44,869 bases of DNA from CAZUMW01 sp964621615 (GCA_964621615.1 CAZUMW010000038.1:1-44869), one strand, 5' to 3'. Positions 1-8,176 are shown, numbered from the stretch's first letter. A program made the numbers and translations. The notes: generated by a model from the letters alone, not told the origin.

Positions 1-105
1 CTGAAATATAACGGCACATGCCGCTGCATAACCTTTTGAACTCGTTGCGGGGGCTGTGCAGAGCCCCGCCCGAACCGGCTTCGTACATTATTTTGGACAC
101 TACTG
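1..105 (+). mobile_element. MITE copy A, right part only (cut by window edge)
   Basis: This is the right-hand part of the same miniature element found complete at 2020-2303 and 38897-39182. It shares the subterminal hairpin (GGGGCT-type arms around GCA), the CCCCGCCCGAACCGG block and the terminal TTATTTTGGACACTACTG. By comparison with the complete copies the element ends at 105, so the expected 9-bp target duplication on this side is GTCATAGTA (106-114). Its partner lies outside the window. It sits downstream of metF. Positions 106-198, between the element and the metF stop, hold nothing recognisable. Confidence 0.85.
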
Positions 106-198
106 GTCATAGTATATAGTGTTAATTTCGTTTTCCGGTTTCGGCAAATATCGGTATCGCAAACGGCAAATCCGGCAGGGTTCCCCGATGCCGCACCC

Positions 199-1137
199 CT
201 ATCCTGCGTGCTCCCCAGCGGGGGGGCGGGGCAACAGCCCGGCCCGCTCAACTATTTCCGGGACGCGGTGCTCCCACTCAATTGCCATTATATGCACGCC
301 CGCAACACCGGGGGTCTGCTTGAATTCTTCAATCTGCTCACAGCAGATGGCAATCCCCTCCTCGGCCTGCTTTTTCTTCTCGACCCCCTTGAGCCGGTTA
401 ATTATCGTATCCGGTACGTCCATGCCCGGTACATTTTTCTGCATGTACCGCGCCATGCCCAGCGATTTCATGGGGGTTACCCCGGCAAGTATGAACACTT
501 TTTCAGTGAGCCCCATGTCGTATGCCTGCCGCATATATTCCCTGAAGCGCTCCATGTTGTAAATGCACTGCGTTTGAATAAAATCAGCGCCCGCCTCTAT
601 TTTTTTTGCCAGCCGGTACACTCTGAATTCATAGGGCTCTGCAAACGGATTGGCGGCGGCGCCGATAAACATTCGCGGAGCGGCAGTAAGCTCCTCGCCA
701 TTGAGAAACACGCCGTCATCGCGCATATGCTTAACCAGGGAAATAAGCTGAATCGAATCGATATCAAAAACTTTTTTGCTGTGGGGGTGATCACCGAACA
801 TCTGGTGGTCCCCTGAAAGGCACAGCATATTTCTCACGCCAAGGGCATAGGCGCCGATAATGTCGGACTGTATGGCAATGCGGTTTCTGTCGCGGCAGAC
901 CATTTGATAGTTCGGCTCAAGGCCTTCGTTGATAAGAATCGCCGACGCGGCCCAGCTTGCCATACGCACCACCGCTGTCTGGTTATCGGTGATATTGACC
1001 GCATCAACCATGCCGGCAAGATGCGCCGCCTTTTTCTGTATTGCCTCCGGTTCCGCACCCCGCGGCGGCCCCAGCTCGCCGGTTACTGCAAACGTGCCGG
1101 ACGAGAGAACGTGCTCAAGATTGCTGCCTGATTTCAT
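199..1137 (-). CDS. metF: Methylenetetrahydrofolate reductase, MetF
   Basis: A 312-residue TIM-barrel flavoprotein of the MetF family that reduces 5,10-methylene-THF to 5-methyl-THF, the last step of the methyl branch. Family features are visible: an early VTGELGPPRG strand carrying the family's conserved Glu, an NITDNQTAVVRM segment, the CLSGDHQ segment near residue 106, and ADFIQTQCIYN near residue 185. It is the last gene of the Wood-Ljungdahl operon, 163 bp after metV. An AGGTGAG ribosome-binding site lies just upstream of the ATG. Pairing with metV is typical of acetogen-type reductases, whose electron donor differs between organisms. Here the nearest redox genes are the cytochrome b and Fe-S protein just upstream of metV. 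A MITE copy lies downstream of the stop. Confidence 0.95.
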   Translation of the reverse strand: MKSGSNLEHVLSSGTFAVTGELGPPRGAEPEAIQKKAAHLAGMVDAVNITDNQTAVVRMASWAASAILINEGLEPNYQMVCRDRNRIAIQSDIIGAYALGVRNMLCLSGDHQMFGDHPHSKKVFDIDSIQLISLVKHMRDDGVFLNGEELTAAPRMFIGAAANPFAEPYEFRVYRLAKKIEAGADFIQTQCIYNMERFREYMRQAYDMGLTEKVFILAGVTPMKSLGMARYMQKNVPGMDVPDTIINRLKGVEKKKQAEEGIAICCEQIEEFKQTPGVAGVHIMAIEWEHRVPEIVERAGLLPRPPAGEHAG

Positions 1138-1168
1138 ATTCGCTCACCTGGTTAATATACCTTCATGA

Positions 1169-1276
1169 TTAACGCACGAAAAAACAATGCCCTGTACGGC
1201 GCACCTCCTCTGCCTGGTATTCCTGGATATGTGTTATACCTTCAGCGGGAGCGCCGCTTTTTTTGTTGCAGCACAT
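1169..1276 (-). CDS. Possible 35-aa Cys-containing small protein between metV and metF
   Basis: An ATG-to-TAA reading frame of 35 codons fills most of the 163-bp metV-metF gap, starting 24 bp after the metV stop. The predicted peptide begins MCCNKKSG and ends with GHCFFVR, giving three Cys and a charged middle. No strong Shine-Dalgarno sequence precedes it, so translation would probably depend on coupling to metV. I do not recognise the peptide and assign no function. The gap could equally be untranslated spacer: a frame of this length can arise by chance. Confidence 0.3.
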   Translation of the reverse strand: MCCNKKSGAPAEGITHIQEYQAEEVRRTGHCFFVR

Positions 1277-1300
1277 GATGGCCGCACAGGAGTGTGCAAT

Positions 1301-1981
1301 TCACTCGCTGTCTTTTTCATATCGTTTTTTATAGCCGTTCAAAACTAACCGGCCCTGGATCTGGTTCTGCCACTGGCGGGCAGGATGTATGCGGTATATA
1401 TCCTCAAGCCTGTTCTGCTGCCGGAGCCGCTCATAGATGGTACTCCAGGCGCAGGGGATTTCAGGGTCAACTTCACAGTGCCCGTCCTGTGCTCCGCCGC
1501 ACGGGCCGTTGAACAGGCTCTTTGCGCACATCGTCACCGGGCACACGCCGCCGGTCATGCCGAGCACGCACTCCCCGCAGCAGGAGCAGCGCTCTTCATA
1601 CCACCCGACTTCCCGGGTCACGCCGACAAAAGTCGTGTTTACCGCAGGAAAAACAGGCTTGTGCGGATACCGCTCTGCCAAAAACTGGACGCCCGCACCG
1701 CATGCCATTGATAAAACAGCATCAAATCCGTCGATAACCGAGTCGACATCATCAAAAAAATTGTCTTCACACTGGCGCTCTATGGTGAGCCCGCGAATGG
1801 ATGCCGTGTCGTTATTTTTTTTAAACAGCAGCTTCAATTTGGTATTCAGCCCATCGACCTCCTTTTGCCCGCCGGCAAGACATACAGCCGTACACCCCCC
1901 GCATCCAAGATTCAAAACAGTACGGTATCCCCGCACCATATCATATATTTCTTCGATGGGTTTTATTTCGGCAATGACCAT
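1301..1981 (-). CDS. metV: MetV-type cysteine-rich partner of methylene-THF reductase
   Basis: A 226-residue protein of the family annotated as methylene-tetrahydrofolate reductase C-terminal domain, encoded apart from MetF as in acetogens. The N-terminal half carries LNLGCGGCTAVCLAGG. The C-terminal half carries a dense Cys cluster (CSCCGEC, then GVCPVTMCAKSLFNGPCGG, then a later HCE and PCAW) that in characterised relatives binds zinc and/or Fe-S and docks on MetF. The start is set by a GGGAG ribosome-binding site about 7 nt before the ATG. The gene lies directly downstream of the MITE at 2020-2303. Without that insertion it would start about 20 bp after the upstream Fe-S gene, which argues the two were tightly linked in one operon. 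Confidence 0.9.
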   Translation of the reverse strand: MVIAEIKPIEEIYDMVRGYRTVLNLGCGGCTAVCLAGGQKEVDGLNTKLKLLFKKNNDTASIRGLTIERQCEDNFFDDVDSVIDGFDAVLSMACGAGVQFLAERYPHKPVFPAVNTTFVGVTREVGWYEERCSCCGECVLGMTGGVCPVTMCAKSLFNGPCGGAQDGHCEVDPEIPCAWSTIYERLRQQNRLEDIYRIHPARQWQNQIQGRLVLNGYKKRYEKDSE

Positions 1982-2019
1982 AACGCACTCCCAATCAATG
2001 TTTATTCTTCCGCCTCATC

Positions 2020-2303
2020 CAAACGTGTCCAAAATAAATAAAAACATCGAGCAAAAGCCGGTTCGGGCGGGGCTCTGCGCAGCCGCCGCCACATAAAACC
2101 TCACTTCATGGACGGCCCGATGCTGCTACGTGTAACTACGTAACAGGCATTGTGCAGGGATTGTCCCGGGCAGCACCGTCCGCCGGGCCGTGTGTGTACT
2201 GAAATATAACGGCACATGCCGTTCCATAACCTTTTGAACTTTTTGCGGGGGCTTTGCAGAGCCCCGCCCGAACCGGCTTCGTACATTATTTTGGACACTA
2301 CTG
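2020..2303 (+). mobile_element. Complete MITE copy B with 9-bp target duplication, inside the Wood-Ljungdahl operon
   Basis: A 284-bp non-autonomous element. Its ends are inverted: CAAACGTGTCCAAAATAA on the left, and the complement of CAGTAGTGTCCAAAATAA on the right. Longer subterminal arms (GGTTCGGGCGGGGCTCTGC and its complement) lie inside. The flanks carry a perfect direct repeat CGCCTCATC (2011-2019 and 2304-2312), the mark of transposition. The element separates the Fe-S gene from metV, and its right end, read on minus, supplies the last codon (CAG) and stop (TAG) of the Fe-S gene. No transposase is present. The 65-codon frame inside is not kept in copy C. Confidence 0.93.
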
Positions 2304-2762
2304 CGCCTCATCCGATGCATAATCAGCCTCCGGCGCCCCGGTAGTGTAGGGATACACCCCATACAGGCCCTGCGCCCGGAGGATGCTGCGGGCAAAGGCG
2401 ATCATGTTGGGTATATCGATGCCCAGAGGGCAATAGCACCTGCCGCACAGCACACAATTTTGCCACACAAGCGTCTGCATCCGCTTAAGCTGCTTCCTGC
2501 TGACCCTGCCCTTTTTTTTATACAGCACCCCAAGCGACTGCACCACCTTGAATGAAGGCATGTATTCAGGATTCCGGTCATGCTTCATGTATAAAAAGCA
2601 GCTTTCAGCGCACAGGCTGCAGCTGGCGCAGGCCGAAAGGCATACCTTCATCCTGGAAGATTTTTTATCAAGCAGCGCCTTTATGGCGCTGGAATCGACT
2701 TCCCGGGCAGATGTGTGCCGAGCAGAATCGGGGGCGCCGCAGGATGCTTTCATGGTGTCCAT
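2298..2762 (-). CDS. HdrC/DsrK-like 2x[4Fe-4S] ferredoxin-domain protein
   Basis: A 154-residue soluble protein with two Cys clusters: C45xxC48xxC51xxxC55, and C103xxC106xxC109xC111P. This is the arrangement of HdrC and of the N-terminal domain of DsrK/TmcB/HmeD electron-transfer proteins, but without the C-terminal CCG domains. The second motif lacks two residues between the third and fourth Cys compared with the usual CxxCxxCxxxCP. The gene overlaps the cytochrome b gene upstream (ATG at 2762, stop of the partner at 2750), so the two are probably translated together and form a complex. A MITE inserted at the 3' end: the ancestral frame would have ended DEAEE-stop, while now it ends DEAQ-stop. 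The protein is therefore essentially intact. Role inferred: carrying electrons between the membrane subunit and MetVF or a soluble hydride carrier. Confidence 0.8.
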   Translation of the reverse strand: MDTMKASCGAPDSARHTSAREVDSSAIKALLDKKSSRMKVCLSACASCSLCAESCFLYMKHDRNPEYMPSFKVVQSLGVLYKKKGRVSRKQLKRMQTLVWQNCVLCGRCYCPLGIDIPNMIAFARSILRAQGLYGVYPYTTGAPEADYASDEAQ

Positions 2763-3421
2763 ACCCGCGCTCCGGAGCCGAAGCTGAACTCGCTTCCCAT
2801 CAGCAACCTGACAAAAAAGAAAAACACCATATGCCCGAGCTTGGAAAACGGAATGGCGATAAGCATGGCCTCTCCTGCAAGCATGTGCAGAACAAGAACG
2901 GTATTATAGGGAAACCACTGATGATAGGCAAAAAAGCCGGTCAAAAACGGTGCGGCGGTGATAAAAAGAAGCAGATAGTCAGTCAGTGAGGAAACAGCTC
3001 TGACCTGCGGCACCACAATGCGCCTGGCCAGAAAAAACAGGCAGCAGGCAAGCAGGACTGCCGTCATAGTGTCACACACGGAATCGGGCAGCGTAAGAAA
3101 AGAAACGCCCCAGGATTCATGCAAAAGCTCGCTGTGGGCAACAAGCAGAAGCGGTGCAGCAAAAAGGCAGACATGAAACACAGTCGACACAATGGCCATA
3201 ACCGGATGCTTGCCGGCAAGGCTCTGCTGAAACGCAACCAGCATATCGAGCTTCCGCTCTTCCGAAGACAGGGGGGGGCGCTTTGTGGCAGGTGTCGGGG
3301 TATAGCAAGAGCGCTGTTTTTTTCGGGTTAGAATAAACAGCTGCACTATCCGGTATAGAACGCCGGCGGCAAAGATCAGCGCTGCAGCCCACATCAACGG
3401 CCCGCGAGCAAGCTCGTACAT
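2750..3421 (-). CDS. NarI/DsrM-like membrane cytochrome b subunit
   Basis: A 223-residue protein with about five membrane segments (roughly residues 9-31, 76-98, 117-137, 146-166 and 174-206). Histidines H83 and H96 lie in the second segment and H179 and H197 in and just after the fifth. The 18-residue spacing of the last pair matches the haem-ligand pair I recall from NarI, and the overall plan fits the NarI/DsrM/TmcC/HmeC family of quinone-interacting di-haem b cytochromes. It is followed by an overlapping Fe-S protein gene and sits between acsE and metV. An AGGACAG ribosome-binding site precedes the start. Function inferred: moving electrons between menaquinone and the cytoplasmic Fe-S subunit. 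A run of eight G (3271-3278, on plus) lies in the gene. Confidence 0.75.
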   Translation of the reverse strand: MYELARGPLMWAAALIFAAGVLYRIVQLFILTRKKQRSCYTPTPATKRPPLSSEERKLDMLVAFQQSLAGKHPVMAIVSTVFHVCLFAAPLLLVAHSELLHESWGVSFLTLPDSVCDTMTAVLLACCLFFLARRIVVPQVRAVSSLTDYLLLFITAAPFLTGFFAYHQWFPYNTVLVLHMLAGEAMLIAIPFSKLGHMVFFFFVRLLMGSEFSFGSGARVWTP

Positions 3422-3471
3422 ATGCTGTCCTGGGTTAGCGGTTCAGCCTTTATTGTCATGGCGCGACTTGC

Positions 3472-4356
3472 TCAATCAAGCCACGAGTTCGAATAAAGCA
3501 CTTTTCCCATGAGCACATTAACGGATTTATAATACTGCTGCTCCTTTTCGGACAAAGCTGAGGCATCAACCGTCTGGCCATCCATTATTTTTGCCACCAG
3601 ATCGCGCAGCTCCGGCAGCTCATCGCGGCACAGCGCCATCAGCTCCTCATCAAAACAGTCGACTATTGCAGAATACAGCCCCTGCTTCTGAAGCATCAGC
3701 AGATACGGGCGGTTCAAATACGGGCGAAGCTCGGTCGGTGCTCCGTTTGATACATTTGACAGTCCGACAGTCGACTTGCACCCCGGGGCGATATCCTGCA
3801 GCATGCCGAGAAAGTCGGTACAGGCAACAACCTGATTTATTTCCCCGCTCACCGGAGTAACGATCGGGTCGATAAAAATATCTTCGTTCGGAATGCCTTT
3901 TTCGGAAGCCTTCATGGTAAGCTCAACGGTAAGCGCCGCCCGCTCATCCATATCACGCGGCATCCCCTCGGTTCCCCAGAGCAGCCCGACCATGAGCGCG
4001 TTATATTTATGCACAAGATCAAGCCCTGCATCAATCCGGTCCGCCTGACAGGAAACCGAGTTAACCAGCGGGCGGCCTCCTTTGGCATGAGCCTTAAGGC
4101 CTGCCTCCATAGCCTCGAGATTTGTCGTATCAAGTGAAAGCGGAAGGTCCACAGCCTCATGAATGGTTTTTACCAGCCACTCCATCATTTCCGCGCCGCC
4201 CTTGCGGGCAGGCCCGATGTTCACGTCAAGATAATCCGCCCCGGCCTTCGCCTCTGCAACGGCCATCTCCTGAATGGGCCCGGGATCCCGCTCTTTCATT
4301 GCAGGGCCGAGTGTCTTTGACATAATATTAATGCTTTCCGCTATGGCAACCGTCAT
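3472..4356 (-). CDS. acsE: Methyl-THF:corrinoid/Fe-S protein methyltransferase, AcsE
   Basis: A 294-residue pterin-binding TIM-barrel protein that moves the methyl group of 5-methyl-THF to the cobalt of the AcsCD corrinoid protein. Family signatures include GADYLDVNIGPARKGG (residues about 40-55), SLDTTN, NSVSCQADR, and STVGLSNVSNGAP near residue 195, all typical of the methyltransferase/pterin-binding domain. It is somewhat longer than the classical ~262-residue enzyme. A strong AGGAGG lies upstream of the ATG. It follows acsC by 69 bp and precedes the cytochrome b gene by 50 bp. Confidence 0.93.
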   Translation of the reverse strand: MTVAIAESINIMSKTLGPAMKERDPGPIQEMAVAEAKAGADYLDVNIGPARKGGAEMMEWLVKTIHEAVDLPLSLDTTNLEAMEAGLKAHAKGGRPLVNSVSCQADRIDAGLDLVHKYNALMVGLLWGTEGMPRDMDERAALTVELTMKASEKGIPNEDIFIDPIVTPVSGEINQVVACTDFLGMLQDIAPGCKSTVGLSNVSNGAPTELRPYLNRPYLLMLQKQGLYSAIVDCFDEELMALCRDELPELRDLVAKIMDGQTVDASALSEKEQQYYKSVNVLMGKVLYSNSWLD

Positions 4357-4425
4357 GATAGTATCACCCTCCTGTGATTATGGTAGTCCCAGTTTTGAGC
4401 AAATGTGGTTTTCGGTTTTTCCCCG

Positions 4426-5775
4426 CTATGCAGCCTGCCAGTTCTTTAAATACGGAATGAGATGTGCCGCCTCACGCGGGCCTATCTGCACCTCCCAGTC
4501 GGCAAGCTCCTCATCAAGCTCGCCGCTGATTGTTGCAGCCGCCCCGGGAATAATGATTTTTCGATGACCAAGCTTATCTTCGATGCCGCATTTTTTCACA
4601 AACGGCGCTATGGCATCGGCAACAAACTTGCCCGCCGCCCAGGCAGTCAGCACCGACAGCCCCTCGGTATCTTTAATGAGCAGCCAGGTGGGCACGCGGC
4701 TTGACTCCACTTCGCCCGACACAATAAAATAGGTCAGCGAAAAATTGCTGGTAATGAGCACCGGTGAGTTTTCATCAGGATTGTTTATTTCATAAATACC
4801 CTCGGTGGTCGCCATCGGCCGCTGCGGGTCGGTATATATATTCATCCGCTGAACCGCCAGCGGAAACAGGTTATGCCCCTCAATCTCGGACAAAATAAGG
4901 ACGCCGCCGTACTTGGGAATAAATGTCGAGGCAAACACCGATTCCTTCATGGGGTTATCGGTTAGCTCGCAGGGAAAAACAATTGTCGGGAATCCCAGGG
5001 GGCGGAACTTGTTAATGAGCGCCGCGCGCCGCACGGCAACCTGATCCTGGTATGCCTGTTTCAGTGTCCGCGCGCCGGTGTCAATAACGATGTCTTTTAT
5101 TTTCATTGCAGTCAGCTTTTCGGTAAGCCCGGCCGCCTCCTCCAGGTTCCCGCCCCGCACGGCAACAGGGCAATCATATTCCAGCGCAAGCTTCCCGAAC
5201 GAATCAGCCGTCCCGGCATCCGCTGCATACAGAAGCGGCCTGCAGTCCCTGACCTTCTCCAGCGCCGCCTTGAGCACATCTGCACTCGAGCTCATCAGCA
5301 CCAGGTTGGAAAGCCCTTTATCCCGTGCCTTATCTGCAATCGCAGCAAAGCGGGCGCTGTCTCCTGTTGTATCCTTTACCGCGACGATATCAGCTTTCAG
5401 AATAAAGCCGACGCGCTCATAACTCAGCTCTGCAACCCGTGATAGCTTTCTGTCAATTTCTTCATCACTCATTGTATCCGTGACCAGGACGCCGATGCCG
5501 GGCTTGTTTACAAAGGTCTTTTCGTGCCGGAACAGCACGGTTTCACCGCCAACCCGCAGCGCATCGTCCCCTGTGCCGACAGTGACCGGCCGAATGGGAG
5601 GTGCGGACGCCTCTTCAAGCTCCTGGCGGACCTCATCTGATACATACGGGCAGGCATCAAGCTCAGCCTGGCCTGATGCCAGCTTCATGGCAAAGGCCAT
5701 GCAGGTCTGGACCCCGCACTCCTGACAGTTTGTCTTAGGAAGTTTTTTAAATATCTCAATTCCCGAAAGCGCCAT
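4426..5775 (-). CDS. acsC: Corrinoid/iron-sulfur protein large subunit, AcsC
   Basis: A 449-residue gamma subunit of the corrinoid Fe-S protein, the methyl carrier between AcsE and acetyl-CoA synthase. The N-terminal [4Fe-4S] motif is C17xxC20xxxxC25 followed by C42, matching the family. A TIM-barrel middle and a C-terminal cobalamin-binding region (around residues 320-449) follow. Length is normal. The start is supported by an AAGGAGG sequence 8 nt or so before the ATG. Its partner acsD is not adjacent, as it lies upstream of cooS. Confidence 0.95.
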   Translation of the reverse strand: MALSGIEIFKKLPKTNCQECGVQTCMAFAMKLASGQAELDACPYVSDEVRQELEEASAPPIRPVTVGTGDDALRVGGETVLFRHEKTFVNKPGIGVLVTDTMSDEEIDRKLSRVAELSYERVGFILKADIVAVKDTTGDSARFAAIADKARDKGLSNLVLMSSSADVLKAALEKVRDCRPLLYAADAGTADSFGKLALEYDCPVAVRGGNLEEAAGLTEKLTAMKIKDIVIDTGARTLKQAYQDQVAVRRAALINKFRPLGFPTIVFPCELTDNPMKESVFASTFIPKYGGVLILSEIEGHNLFPLAVQRMNIYTDPQRPMATTEGIYEINNPDENSPVLITSNFSLTYFIVSGEVESSRVPTWLLIKDTEGLSVLTAWAAGKFVADAIAPFVKKCGIEDKLGHRKIIIPGAAATISGELDEELADWEVQIGPREAAHLIPYLKNWQAA

Positions 5776-5873
5776 ATCTTCCTCCTTGTCTGCTCATATA
5801 AAACGTCGCATCAGCGAAAAATGCAGGCGCCTGCAGTATGCCGCAATCGCTTAATGCGCGCGTTAATTAATCG

Positions 5874-8084
5874 CTAAACCATCGGCTCCATCTCCAGGGC
5901 AGGGTGCCCTTTTTCCTTTAAAAACGGAAGTATCTCTTCCTGCGTAACGCCGACGGTCTCATCCGCTATTTTATCCGCAAGGTTTTCAACCCCTGCCTGC
6001 CTGCCCTGCTCGTTAATTTTATCCGCAAGCTCCTCCTTGAGCGCTTTGGGCATCCACACGAGCCGCCTGACGCCGCCCTCAGCCTTGATGAATTTTGCCG
6101 AGCCGATATAATGCTTGCTGTGCCCGACGAAGCCGGGGGTTACGGCGCCGCCGCCGACCGAGCCGGCCAGCGTGGTGAACTTCATGCCGCAGGGGGTGGT
6201 GTCGCCCTGAAAATCGCGGTCGACCGTCATAATCCCGTTACACTGATCAAGAAACGCGGCTATACACTCAAAGCAGCCGCATGAGGTCATCGGGTTCTCC
6301 ATAATGCTGTAGGCGTTCACATCATCAACCTTGCCGCGGGAAGCCTGCTGTACAAACTCGTTCACTCCGGTCCACTTGCCGAGGCGGTCATCAAGCACAT
6401 CTCCTTTTTCGATAGGCTGATTGGGCCCGGTCGGGTTTATTTCATATGCCGCTTTGCAGTCAAGCCAGTTATAGGCACCGCACAGGCCGGTGCGCTCGGG
6501 CGTCACCACGCACACGTGGGAGGGGGCAAAAGACTGGCACAGCGTACAGGAATAATACACGCCCTCACCCTCATCGGTCATGCCGGCAATTCGCTCATCG
6601 CGTTTTTTAAATGCCTCTCTGGCTTCTTCAAGGACATCATTCACTTTCTGTTCCTCGGTGTAGATGGTCACTTTCACCTTATCAACGATATTGCCAAAAT
6701 CTTTATGGTACATCGCGTGCAGAATGTTCCCGATATCCTTGAAGGTGAACCCCTTTTCAACAGCCTGCTTGGCAATACGAACCCAGGCAATATCGCGCTG
6801 CCCGATATGCATAATGCCCTGAGCATAATTAATCAGGTGATGAATCTGCCGCTCCAGTATCGGCAGAAAATCCTCCTGCATCTGCCGGCCGGCGATTTCG
6901 ACATAAATGGCAAGCGGCAGCCGCGAGCCCGCCTCAATATCGGTAAGGTCCGGCCCGACAATCTCAATTTTGCCGTCTTCAACCTCATCCATTTCCTTCA
7001 AAACCGAATATTCCACCATATGGGTGCGGCCTCCACCGCACTCAAAATAAATATCATCGCCGCGCACGCGCTCTCCCTCAAAAGCGGCGCCGTAGGAAAC
7101 CGGTATCGGCACTTCGGTAACCGTTACTTTAAGGCCGCGCGTTTCAATAGCCTTTGACACCATCTGATCGTGGGGCACATTTGATATCACATGCTCATAG
7201 GTGCAAATACCGGTAGGAAGAATTTGAGGAATAGGGGTGTCGGCGATAACGGGAAAGCCGAAATTGATACATCCGGCGGCATTTGCATACCACTCATCGC
7301 TCACGAAACCCATGGCAAGAACGAAGGCAAAAATGCGGTCTTTGTTGTAAATGAGGTTTTGGCGGTAATCCCCGGGCTTTATGCCGCCGAAGGCCATCGC
7401 CGCCCTGGCTGCAAACCCGAGCGCAAACACCGCCGCCGAAATATCGGGCCCGAAAGGAACAAGCCGGGTATTCCACCCGACCTGCACGTCCTGCTCAACC
7501 AGCTGCTCGGAAAATCGATTTCCGTCGCTCTCAGAGGCCATAAAGACATACAGGTTTTTGAGCTGGAGCTCCTCGGCGATTTTTTTTGCCGTTTCGCTGT
7601 CGGGCGCCGCGCCGACGATAGCGGCAAAACCTGGTGCGCTTCCGTCAACGAACTCGACGCCGCGCTTGCGCAAAATAACATCATTTGCAGCCCCGAGCCA
7701 GATATTGTCATCTGAGACCTCCTCTTCGTTCTGCAGATAAAAGCCGGGCTGCTCGAGATAGCGGATTGCCTCCTCCACCTCCTCGTAAAACAGGGTGACC
7801 ATGCCTGCATCAAGAGCAGGCGCAAGGTAGGGAAGATGCAGATTTTCCTTTACCGGGGGGGGCAGCAGCCTGCGCGCGCGGGTAAAAACCTGCTGGCAGT
7901 CTCCCAGGGTCTCCACCGGAATGCCCAGCATGGCATAGATAATTGGCAAATAGTAGCCGGTGTTCGGAAAAGAGATTTCCTGGCTCGGGCCGTACTTTTG
8001 CAATGCTTCGGCATATTTTTTTTCAACCCGTTGTGCAATTTTATGCGCCCCGCGTATGGCGGCGGATGAAATAATTTTCGACAC
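5874..8084 (-). CDS. acsB: Acetyl-CoA synthase, AcsB (A-cluster subunit)
   Basis: A 736-residue catalytic subunit that condenses the methyl group, CO and CoA to acetyl-CoA. I chose a GTG start (VSKIISSAA...) because AAAAGGAGG lies 7 nt upstream. The frame is open a further 29 codons upstream, but those read as spacer. A-cluster ligands are all visible in the family spacing: YYSC-TLC-x8-C-x9-C (as C506/C509/C518/C528 of the Moorella enzyme) and the CGC in NPMTSCGCFEC (as C595/C597). It follows cooS by 92 bp. A G8 run occurs at 7855-7862 (Pro codons on the coding strand). Confidence 0.97.
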   Translation of the reverse strand: MSKIISSAAIRGAHKIAQRVEKKYAEALQKYGPSQEISFPNTGYYLPIIYAMLGIPVETLGDCQQVFTRARRLLPPPVKENLHLPYLAPALDAGMVTLFYEEVEEAIRYLEQPGFYLQNEEEVSDDNIWLGAANDVILRKRGVEFVDGSAPGFAAIVGAAPDSETAKKIAEELQLKNLYVFMASESDGNRFSEQLVEQDVQVGWNTRLVPFGPDISAAVFALGFAARAAMAFGGIKPGDYRQNLIYNKDRIFAFVLAMGFVSDEWYANAAGCINFGFPVIADTPIPQILPTGICTYEHVISNVPHDQMVSKAIETRGLKVTVTEVPIPVSYGAAFEGERVRGDDIYFECGGGRTHMVEYSVLKEMDEVEDGKIEIVGPDLTDIEAGSRLPLAIYVEIAGRQMQEDFLPILERQIHHLINYAQGIMHIGQRDIAWVRIAKQAVEKGFTFKDIGNILHAMYHKDFGNIVDKVKVTIYTEEQKVNDVLEEAREAFKKRDERIAGMTDEGEGVYYSCTLCQSFAPSHVCVVTPERTGLCGAYNWLDCKAAYEINPTGPNQPIEKGDVLDDRLGKWTGVNEFVQQASRGKVDDVNAYSIMENPMTSCGCFECIAAFLDQCNGIMTVDRDFQGDTTPCGMKFTTLAGSVGGGAVTPGFVGHSKHYIGSAKFIKAEGGVRRLVWMPKALKEELADKINEQGRQAGVENLADKIADETVGVTQEEILPFLKEKGHPALEMEPMV

Positions 8085-8176
8085 GGTTTGTCCTCCTTTT
8101 CTATCATGGCTGCGCGCCCGCCGGCCGGCACTGCGTGCAGTATTACCATTTGCAGAATTCGTGCGGCACAATGCTG

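Noticed and set aside
2101..2298. A 65-codon frame inside MITE copy B as a possible encoded protein
   Set aside because: Copy C carries a 2-bp insertion and other changes that break the frame, so the element is not selected for coding.
2298..2762. Fe-S gene as a pseudogene truncated by the MITE
   Set aside because: Removing the element and one target copy gives a stop two codons later. Only the last residue or two changed, so the gene is intact.
6516..7715. Long plus-strand open frames opposite acsB
   Set aside because: They lie opposite a gene with all its catalytic motifs, and their sequences show no domain. They are shadows of the GC-rich coding strand.
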